Assembly: GCA_017548445.1 (NCBI GenBank)
Contig: JAFYZZ010000054.1
Location: 1 to 16,849 of the forward strand
Length of the DNA: 16,849 nucleotides
Source: Bacteroidales bacterium
Lineage (GTDB): Bacteria; Bacteroidota; Bacteroidia; Bacteroidales; UBA932
Direction of reading: 5' to 3'
Both the position numbers and the translations under genes were made by a program. Position 1 is the stretch's first letter, and every line of letters starts with the position of its first letter. The notes below the pieces were generated by a model, which saw only the letters and a program-made list of their open reading frames with translations, was not told the DNA's origin and did not search any database. Below are positions 6,865 to 13,275 of this stretch, in pieces.

Positions 6865-8828
6865 TACCCAAGATCTACCAGACCGACCCCTGGCTGGAAC
6901 CCTACAAGGGCGCCATCGAGGCCCGGCACGAACGCATCCTCGCCGACCGCCGCAAACTGGCGGGCGACGGACCGCTCTCCGCGGCGGTCAACAACCATAT
7001 CTACTACCCGCTTCACAAGGAAGACGGCGACTGGGTAATCCGCGAATGGGCCCCCAACGCCACCCGCATCTACCTGATCGGCGAAGGCAATAACTGGAAA
7101 CGGACCGACGCCTACGCCTTCAAGCCCGTGGGTGCTGGAAACTGGGAGCTGCGTATCCCGGAACTGTTCCTGCACCACGGCGAGCTGTACAAGCTCTGGA
7201 TCGAATGGCCGGGCGGGGGCGGGGAGCGCCTGCCGGCCTATGTGACCCGCGTGGTCCAGGACCCCGAGACCAAGATCTTCTCCGCGCAGGTTTGGGACCC
7301 GCCGGTGCCGTACCGGTGGACGGGCCGCAAGCCGGGCCGCCGGCCGCATCCGCTCATCTACGAGTGCCACATCGGAATGAGCTCCGAGCAGGAGAAGGTC
7401 GCCTCCTTCGAAGACTTCCGCCGCAACGTCCTTCCTCGGGTGCAGAAACTGGGCTATAACGTCCTGCAGATTATGGCCTTGCAGGAGCACCCCTACTACG
7501 GATCCTTCGGCTACCAGGTGTCCAACTTCTTCGCGCTGAGCTCCCGTTTCGGCACGCCCGAGGAGTTCAAGGCGCTGGTGGACGACGCCCACCGCCGCGG
7601 CATCGCTGTCATTATGGACATCGTACACTCGCACGCCGTCAGCAACGAGGCGGAGGGCCTCTCCCGGCTGGACGGCCGCGACGACCTGTACTTCTACCAG
7701 GGCCCGCAGGGGCACCATCCCGCGTGGGACTCCCGCTGTTTCGACTACGGCAAGGACGAAGTGAAATACTTCCTGCTGGCCAATTGCAAATACTGGATGG
7801 AAGAGTATCATCTGGACGGCTTCCGCTTCGACGGCGTGACGAGTATGATCTACTGGGACCACGGCCTGGGCAAGGACTTCGGCGACTACGCCTATTACTT
7901 CGACCAGGGTGTGGACGAGAACGCCGTCAGCTATCTGGCGCTGGCGAACCAGCTCATCCACGAGCTTGACCCCGAGGCCATTACGATCGCGGAAGACGTG
8001 AGCGGGATGGCGGGTCTCGCGGCTCCCTTCGCGGCCGGCGGCGTGGGCTTCGACTTCCGGATGGCGATGGGCATCGCCGACCACTGGATCAAGTGGATCA
8101 AGGAACTGTCCGACGACCAGTGGAGTATGGGCGGCATCTGGTGGGAGCTCACCAACAAGCGCGCCGACGAGCGCACCATCTCCTACGCCGAATGCCACGA
8201 CCAGGCGCTGGTGGGCGACAAGACCATCATCTTCCGTCTGATAGACAAGGAGATGTACTGGTCGATGGACAAGGCTACGCAGAACCTGCTGGTGGATCGC
8301 GGCGTTGCGCTGCACAAGATGATCCGCCTCGTCACGCTCGCCACCTCGGGCGGCGGATATCTCAACTTTATGGGCAACGAGTTCGGCCATCCCGAGTGGA
8401 TCGACTTCCCGCGCGAGGGCAACGGATGGTCCTTCAGCCACGCGCGGCGGCTCTGGTCCATCGCGGACAACCCGGCCCTCCGTTACGGCGGCCTGCAGGC
8501 TTTCGACGCCGAAATGGTCCATTACGTCAAACGCGAGCGCATCCTTTCCGGCAACCTGTGCCAGCTCTATGTGGATGAAGAGAGGAAAGTTTTGATTTTC
8601 AGCCGCGGAAATAGTATCTTTGCATTCAATTTCAACCCGACCGCCTCCTTCGAGGGTTTCCGTTTCCAGGCACCCGCCGGAGAGTACGCGATGGCGTTCA
8701 ACTCGGACGATGCCGCCTACGGCGGATTTTCGAGGCTGAACCGGGATGAACGGCACGCCACGATGGACGGATGGCTGTCGCTCTATCTCCCGAGCCGCGT
8801 GGCGCTCGTGTTGAAGAAAATTAAATAG
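6861..8828 (+). CDS. glgB: 1,4-alpha-glucan branching enzyme (GH13)
   Basis: Cytoplasmic branching enzyme that moves an alpha-1,4-glucan segment to make an alpha-1,6 branch in glycogen. It is 655 residues. An N-terminal carbohydrate-binding module (CBM48-like) covers about 45-150 (IREWAPNATRIYLIGEGNNW is its typical core). The catalytic barrel follows, with nucleophile Asp324 in DGFRFDGVTSMIYWDHG, acid/base Glu378 in ITIAEDVSG, and third Asp447 in YAECHDQALVGDKT. NFMGNEFGHPEWIDFPREGN and a C-terminal beta domain complete it. The wording of these motifs is that of the eukaryote-like GH13 subfamily 8 enzymes, which is usual in Bacteroidota. It overlaps xseB by 4 nt and is followed 7 nt later by the debranching-type gene. 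Its last ~240 bases hold a consensus promoter. Confidence 0.95.
   Translation: MIPKIYQTDPWLEPYKGAIEARHERILADRRKLAGDGPLSAAVNNHIYYPLHKEDGDWVIREWAPNATRIYLIGEGNNWKRTDAYAFKPVGAGNWELRIPELFLHHGELYKLWIEWPGGGGERLPAYVTRVVQDPETKIFSAQVWDPPVPYRWTGRKPGRRPHPLIYECHIGMSSEQEKVASFEDFRRNVLPRVQKLGYNVLQIMALQEHPYYGSFGYQVSNFFALSSRFGTPEEFKALVDDAHRRGIAVIMDIVHSHAVSNEAEGLSRLDGRDDLYFYQGPQGHHPAWDSRCFDYGKDEVKYFLLANCKYWMEEYHLDGFRFDGVTSMIYWDHGLGKDFGDYAYYFDQGVDENAVSYLALANQLIHELDPEAITIAEDVSGMAGLAAPFAAGGVGFDFRMAMGIADHWIKWIKELSDDQWSMGGIWWELTNKRADERTISYAECHDQALVGDKTIIFRLIDKEMYWSMDKATQNLLVDRGVALHKMIRLVTLATSGGGYLNFMGNEFGHPEWIDFPREGNGWSFSHARRLWSIADNPALRYGGLQAFDAEMVHYVKRERILSGNLCQLYVDEERKVLIFSRGNSIFAFNFNPTASFEGFRFQAPAGEYAMAFNSDDAAYGGFSRLNRDERHATMDGWLSLYLPSRVALVLKKIK
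8591..8622 (+). promoter_or_regulatory. Predicted internal promoter for the downstream glycogen genes
   Basis: TTTG at 8591-8594, a 20-nt spacer, then TATCTTTG at 8615-8622: a full match to the Bacteroidota sigma consensus TTTG-N19-21-TAnnTTTG. It lies inside glgB, about 210 nt before the debranching-type gene. The codons here (GTT TTG ATT, GGA AAT AGT) are AT-rich and unlike the GC-ending codons of the rest of the gene, suggesting the promoter has been kept by selection. It would transcribe the debranching, synthase, GH57, phosphorylase and ribF genes without xseAB and glgB. Confidence 0.6.
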
Positions 8829-8835
8829 AAGACTT

Positions 8836-10773
8836 ATGGCATTCCTGAAATTCAACAAGTCGGAGCTGGTCAATCTGTCCTATTCGCTCAAACGGGAAAT
8901 CCTGGGCGCCAACAAGACCGGAGCATACTGCAACACGTCCATCGTCACCTGCAACACGCGCCGCTACCACGGCCTGCTGGCGGTCACCCTGGACCGTTTC
9001 GGCGGAGACCGCTATCTGCTCCTGTCCGACCTGGACGAGACCCTGGTGGTGAACGGCAAGCAGTTCAACCTGGGCATCCACTGCTATGGCGATATGTACG
9101 AGCCGCGCGGCCACAAGTACGTGGTGGACTTCAGCGCGGATCCCGTCCCGCAGATCACCTACAAGGTGGGCGACATCCTTTTCCGCAAGAGCATCGTGCT
9201 GGCGCCGGACCGCGACCAGGTGCTCCTGAAGTTCGAGGTGCTCGAGGCTCCGGCCCCGCTCACCCTTCAGCTCCGTCCCTACCTGGCGTTCCGCAACAAC
9301 CACGCCCTGACCCACTGCAACCCCGAGGCCAACACGACCGGAACGGAAATCCGGAACGGTATGGCCTACCGCCTGTATTCCAACTTCCCGGACCTGAACC
9401 TCCAGCTGAGCGACGGCAAGGCTAAATTTACCGCCGCCCCGTACTGGAACTACGGCATCACCTATTCCGACGAATACCGCCGCGGCTACGACTGCCGCGA
9501 GGACCTCGTGGTCCCCGGCTGGTTCGAGGCGCGGCTGAAGGTGGGCGAGTCGCTGGTCTTCTCCGCCTCGCTGCTCGAGGAGGATCCCGCCGGGCTCAAG
9601 CGCCGCTTCACCGCCTGTGTGAAGGCCGCCGGCGAGATTACCAGCTACCGCGACCAGCTGCGCCGCTGCGCCGACCGTCTGGTCACCAACCACAACGGCC
9701 GCAAGAAGATCAACGCCGGCCTCTCCTGGCTGTACAACGGCCTGTTGCGCGAGACGCTCATCGCCTTGCCGGGCCTCACCCTGTATGGCCTCCAGGACCC
9801 GAAGCAGTTCGAGGAAATCCTCGACAACCTCATCGCCGACGAGCAGGAGCGCCTGTTCCGTCGCACCACGCAGGTGGAGGCGCCGCTCTATATGGCGGGC
9901 ATCCTGCAGGAGTACATCGACTACGGTGCGGACGAAGAAAGGGTGTGGAAGAAATACGGCGGCACCATCCGCGGCATCCTCGAGAGCTATCTCCCGGGCG
10001 AGCGCGCCGAGGTGTCGATGCAGCCCAACGGCCTGCTGTGGGCGCAGAAGGACGGCGTCGCCCTGAGCTGGATGAACTGCTACGTCGACGGCCGCGCCGT
10101 CACCGAGCGCGCCGGCTATCAGGTGGAGACCAACGCCTTCTGGTACAACTCCATCTGCTTCGCCCTCGAAATGGAAACCAAATACGGCGACGCCAGGAGC
10201 CAGTTCGTCTCCAAGTGGACGGCCATCCGCGACCTGGTGCGCCGCAACTACCAGCCCACCTTCTGGAACGCGCAGCGGGGCTGCCTGGCGGACTACGTCG
10301 ACAACTTCGGCCAGAATATGGACATCCGGCCCAACCAGATCTACGCCGTGAGCGTGAAGTATTCCCCGCTGGACGAGGAACTGGCCCCTTCGGTGCTGCG
10401 CGTGATCGACAACGAGCTGGTGACCTCCCGCGGCATCCGCAGCCTGTCGCCGCGCGACGTCAAGTACAAGGCCGTGTATGAAGGCTCCCAGCGCGAGCGC
10501 GACCTGGCCTACCACCAGGGCTGCACGCATCCTTTCCTGCTGGCTCCTTACGTGGACATCAGTTTCCGCGTGAAGGGTCCCGCGTTCTGGAAGCGCGCCG
10601 AGTGGCTGATCGAAGGTTTCTACGACGACCTCGGCAAGCACGGCGTGGGCGCCTTCTCCGAACTCTACGACGGCGACCCGCCCCACGAGCCGCACGGCGC
10701 CATCTCCTCGGCCCTCAGCACCGCCGCGCTGCTGTCCGTCGAGCATCTGTTGGACAAATACAAGGAGGACTAG
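8836..10773 (+). CDS. Glycogen debranching enzyme-type protein (GH133-like)
   Basis: Protein of 645 residues matching the bacterial/archaeal glycogen-debranching family: an N-terminal beta-rich domain (about 15-250; KTGAYCNTSIVTCNTRRYHGLLA near 30-52, LLLSDLDETLVVNG, FNLGIHCYG) and a C-terminal alpha/alpha barrel (about 280-640; LPGLTLYG, DYVDNFGQNMDIRPNQIYAVS, RSLSPRD, YHQGCTHPFL, GAFSELYDGDPPH). The family removes alpha-1,6 branch stubs. Two normally conserved spots differ: the PWFxxxxRDT-like segment reads SWLYNGLLRET (297-307), and the WMD motif reads WMN at 412-414, while Glu431 in YQVETNAFWYN is kept. WMN may be common in Bacteroidota, so loss of activity is not shown. The gene sits 7 nt after glgB and 2 nt before the glycosyltransferase gene. 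Confidence 0.88.
   Translation: MAFLKFNKSELVNLSYSLKREILGANKTGAYCNTSIVTCNTRRYHGLLAVTLDRFGGDRYLLLSDLDETLVVNGKQFNLGIHCYGDMYEPRGHKYVVDFSADPVPQITYKVGDILFRKSIVLAPDRDQVLLKFEVLEAPAPLTLQLRPYLAFRNNHALTHCNPEANTTGTEIRNGMAYRLYSNFPDLNLQLSDGKAKFTAAPYWNYGITYSDEYRRGYDCREDLVVPGWFEARLKVGESLVFSASLLEEDPAGLKRRFTACVKAAGEITSYRDQLRRCADRLVTNHNGRKKINAGLSWLYNGLLRETLIALPGLTLYGLQDPKQFEEILDNLIADEQERLFRRTTQVEAPLYMAGILQEYIDYGADEERVWKKYGGTIRGILESYLPGERAEVSMQPNGLLWAQKDGVALSWMNCYVDGRAVTERAGYQVETNAFWYNSICFALEMETKYGDARSQFVSKWTAIRDLVRRNYQPTFWNAQRGCLADYVDNFGQNMDIRPNQIYAVSVKYSPLDEELAPSVLRVIDNELVTSRGIRSLSPRDVKYKAVYEGSQRERDLAYHQGCTHPFLLAPYVDISFRVKGPAFWKRAEWLIEGFYDDLGKHGVGAFSELYDGDPPHEPHGAISSALSTAALLSVEHLLDKYKED
10762..10768 (+). promoter_or_regulatory. 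Shine-Dalgarno-like site deciding the glycosyltransferase start
   Basis: AAGGAGG lies 7 nt before the ATG at 10776, inside the last codons (Lys-Glu-Asp) of the debranching-type gene. It is the only strong anti-16S match I saw ahead of a start codon in this window. It supports 10776 as the start over any upstream in-frame ATG. Confidence 0.5.
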
Positions 10774-10775
10774 AT

Positions 10776-12068
10776 ATGAAAGTATTGATGTTCGGCTGGG
10801 AGTTTCCTCCCCACATCGCCGGCGGTCTGGGCACCGCCTGCGAGGGCATCGTCAAGGGTCTGGCGCACAACGGCGTGGAGACGCTGTTCGTGATGCCCGC
10901 CGCCTCCGGCGACGAAGACCAGAGCTGCGCCACCATCCTCAATGCGAGCGACGTGGCGGTGCAGCACGTCAGCGACACGGTCGAGGAGTTCCTCGACAAG
11001 GTGAAGTTCATCAACGTGGACTCCAACATCGTCCCCTACGTGGACCCGGAAGAGTATTTCGAGGCCATCGAGAAGATGAAGCGCGAGCAGGTCCGCGAGA
11101 CCACCGTCGGATTCGGCCAGAAATTCAAGTTCTCCGGAAAATACGGCGCCAACCTCCTCGAGGAGGTGTCGCGCTACGCCCAGGTGGGCGGCACCATCGC
11201 GATGCAGCACGCCGGCGAGTTCGACGTCATCCACGCCCACGACTGGCTCACCTACCTGGCCGGCATCGCCGCCAAGGAGCTGTCGGGCAAGCCGCTGGTC
11301 GTGCACGTGCACGCCACCTCCTTCGACCGCGGCACCGACGATATGGTGGACTCCCGCGTCTATTCCATCGAGAAGCGCGGAATGGAAGCCGCGGACCGCG
11401 TGGTCACCGTGAGCGACCTTACGCGCAACATCGTCATCAACAAGTACGGCATCGATCCCGCCAAGGTGGTGACCGTGCACAACGCCGTGGACTTCAGCGG
11501 ACGCGAGAACCTCTCGGTCGAGCGCGGCGTGAAGGACAAGGTCGTGACCTTCCTCGGGCGCATCACCTTCCAAAAGGGCCCCGAGTACTTCATCGAGGCG
11601 GCCGCCAAGGTGCTCAAGCGTACGAAGAACGTGCGTTTCGTGATGGCCGGCAGCGGCGATATGATGCAGCGCGCCATCCGCCAGGTGGCCCGGCTGGGCA
11701 TCTCGGACCGCTTCCATTTCACGGGCTTCCTCCGCGGGCAGGAGGTGCAGAAGATGTTCGCCCTGTCGGACGTGTACATCATGCCTTCCGTGTCGGAGCC
11801 GTTCGGCATTTCCCCGCTGGAGGCGATGCGCTCCAACGTCCCGTCCATCATCTCCCACCAGAGCGGCGCCGCCGAGGTGCTCAAGTACGCCCTCAAGGTC
11901 GACTTCTGGGACGTGGACGCGATGGCCGACGACATCTACGCCCTGCTCCAGTACCCGGCGCTGGCGGACTTCGCCAACCGCCAGGGATTCGACGAAGTGA
12001 ATGCGCTCAAGTGGAACAACGCCACTGCGAAGCTCAAGAAAGTTTATGAATCAGTAGTCAAAGAGTAA
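10776..12068 (+). CDS. Glycogen synthase-like glycosyltransferase (GT-B fold)
   Basis: Retaining GT-B glycosyltransferase of 430 residues, probably extending alpha-1,4-glucan from a nucleotide-glucose. The N-terminal domain opens MKVLMFGWEFPPHIAGGLGT, where AGGLGT stands for the donor-binding KxGGL loop of GT5 synthases. FDVIHAHDWLTYLAG at about 150-164 is the synthase-type HDW motif. The C-terminal GT1-type domain has LGRITFQKGPEYFIEAA, MAGSGDM, and the EX7E motif SEPFGISPLEAM (Glu341, Glu349). An upstream in-frame ATG at 10602 would overlap the debranching gene by 170 nt and give a tail unlike any synthase, so 10776, which has a Shine-Dalgarno-like site, is chosen. In Bacteroidota this gene commonly sits between the debranching and GH57 genes, as here. 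Whether it uses ADP- or UDP-glucose is unknown; a GT4 assignment is possible. Confidence 0.88.
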   Translation: MKVLMFGWEFPPHIAGGLGTACEGIVKGLAHNGVETLFVMPAASGDEDQSCATILNASDVAVQHVSDTVEEFLDKVKFINVDSNIVPYVDPEEYFEAIEKMKREQVRETTVGFGQKFKFSGKYGANLLEEVSRYAQVGGTIAMQHAGEFDVIHAHDWLTYLAGIAAKELSGKPLVVHVHATSFDRGTDDMVDSRVYSIEKRGMEAADRVVTVSDLTRNIVINKYGIDPAKVVTVHNAVDFSGRENLSVERGVKDKVVTFLGRITFQKGPEYFIEAAAKVLKRTKNVRFVMAGSGDMMQRAIRQVARLGISDRFHFTGFLRGQEVQKMFALSDVYIMPSVSEPFGISPLEAMRSNVPSIISHQSGAAEVLKYALKVDFWDVDAMADDIYALLQYPALADFANRQGFDEVNALKWNNATAKLKKVYESVVKE

Positions 12069-12069
12069 T

Positions 12070-13269
12070 ATGAAGAAGTCAATCTGCCTGTACTTCCAGG
12101 TCCACCAGCCCACCCGTCTGCGCCTTTACCGCTTTTTCGACATCGGCAAGGACTCCCATTATTATGACGATTTCGCCAACAGGACCATCCTGAAGCGCAT
12201 CGCCCAGAAGTGCTATCTTCCTATGAACGAGCTCCTGCTCGAGGCCGTCAGGAAGAACAAGGGCAAGTTCAAGCTGGCCTTCTCCATCTCGGGCTCCGCC
12301 CTCGAGCAGTTCGACCGCTACGCTCCCGAGGTGATCGAGAGCTTCCGTCAGCTCGCCGACACCGGCTGCGTGGAGTTCCTCTGCGAGACCTACAACCATT
12401 CCCTGTCCTCGCTGGCGTCGACGCAGGAATTCGAGCACCAGGTGCTCAAGCACAAGGCCGCCGTGGAGCAGTACTTCGGCGTCACGCCCAAGACCTTCCG
12501 CAACACGGAGCTCATCTACTCCGACGCCATCGGCGGAATGGTGTACGACCTGGGCTTCAAGACGATGCTCACCGAGGGCGCCCGCCACATTATGGGATGG
12601 CGCAGCCCCGACTACGTGTACAACAACGACTTCAAGCCGGGCCTGAAGCTCCTGCTCCGCAACTATTCCCTGAGCGACGACGTAGCATTCCGCTTCTCCG
12701 ACCGCGGCTGGCAGGAATGGCCGCTTACCGCCGAGAAGTTCACGGACTGGCTGAAGGCCGCCGAGGGCGAGATCGTCAACCTCTTTATGGACTACGAGAC
12801 CTTCGGGGAGCACCAGGCGGCCGAAAGCGGCATCTTCGAGTTTATGCGCGCCCTGCCCGACGCCGTGGCGAAGGACAAGGAGCTGGAGTTCGTGACGCCG
12901 GAGCGCGCCGCCGCGAAGCACAAGTCCGTGGGCGACCTGTCCGTTCCGCAGCCCATCTCCTGGGCCGACGAGGAGCGCGACACCTCCGCCTGGCTGGGCA
13001 ACGAGCTGCAGCAGGACGCCTACAACAAGCTGTACGCCCTGCAGGAGAAGCTTTCCATCCTGGACGACGCGGCCCTCTGGAATGATTACGGCCACCTCCA
13101 GGAGAGCGACCACCTGTACTATATGTGCACGAAGTTCTTCTCCGACGGCGAGGTACACAAGCGATTCAATCCGTACGACACACCGTACGAGGCCTTTATC
13201 AATTATATGAACGTTCTCAGCGACTTTATCATCAGAGTCAACAACGCGATCGCTGAGAAGCAACAGTAG
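12070..13269 (+). CDS. GH57 family alpha-amylase/4-alpha-glucanotransferase-type enzyme
   Basis: Glycoside hydrolase family 57 protein of 399 residues, without a signal peptide, so acting on intracellular glucan. Conserved regions in order are HQP at 12-14, the CETYNHSLSSL segment near 112-122, nucleophile Glu147 in FRNTELIYSD, and the acid/base Asp241 in LFMDYETFGEHQ. The family includes alpha-amylases, 4-alpha-glucanotransferases and branching enzymes, and sequence reading alone does not decide which. As a neighbour of synthase, debranching and phosphorylase genes it most likely trims or disproportionates glycogen chains. Spacing is 1 nt after the glycosyltransferase gene and 6 nt before the phosphorylase. 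It ends in two tandem TAG stops (13267-13272). Confidence 0.9.
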   Translation: MKKSICLYFQVHQPTRLRLYRFFDIGKDSHYYDDFANRTILKRIAQKCYLPMNELLLEAVRKNKGKFKLAFSISGSALEQFDRYAPEVIESFRQLADTGCVEFLCETYNHSLSSLASTQEFEHQVLKHKAAVEQYFGVTPKTFRNTELIYSDAIGGMVYDLGFKTMLTEGARHIMGWRSPDYVYNNDFKPGLKLLLRNYSLSDDVAFRFSDRGWQEWPLTAEKFTDWLKAAEGEIVNLFMDYETFGEHQAAESGIFEFMRALPDAVAKDKELEFVTPERAAAKHKSVGDLSVPQPISWADEERDTSAWLGNELQQDAYNKLYALQEKLSILDDAALWNDYGHLQESDHLYYMCTKFFSDGEVHKRFNPYDTPYEAFINYMNVLSDFIIRVNNAIAEKQQ

Positions 13270-13275
13270 TAGTGT

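Noticed and set aside
6825..10746. Long minus-strand open frames (682 and 641 codons) opposite glgB and the debranching gene
   Set aside because: Same mirror-frame effect. They overlap the clear plus-strand genes completely and have low-complexity composition.
10602..10775. Upstream ATG that would extend the glycosyltransferase N-terminus by 58 residues
   Set aside because: The extension overlaps the debranching gene in another frame, is Arg-rich and lacks family similarity, while 10776 has a Shine-Dalgarno-like site and the canonical MKVLMFGWEFPP start.
13267..13272. Tandem TAG-TAG stop as a recoding signal
   Set aside because: Nothing in frame after it continues the GH57 domain, and glgP starts 3 nt later in its own right. 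It is best read as a fail-safe stop.
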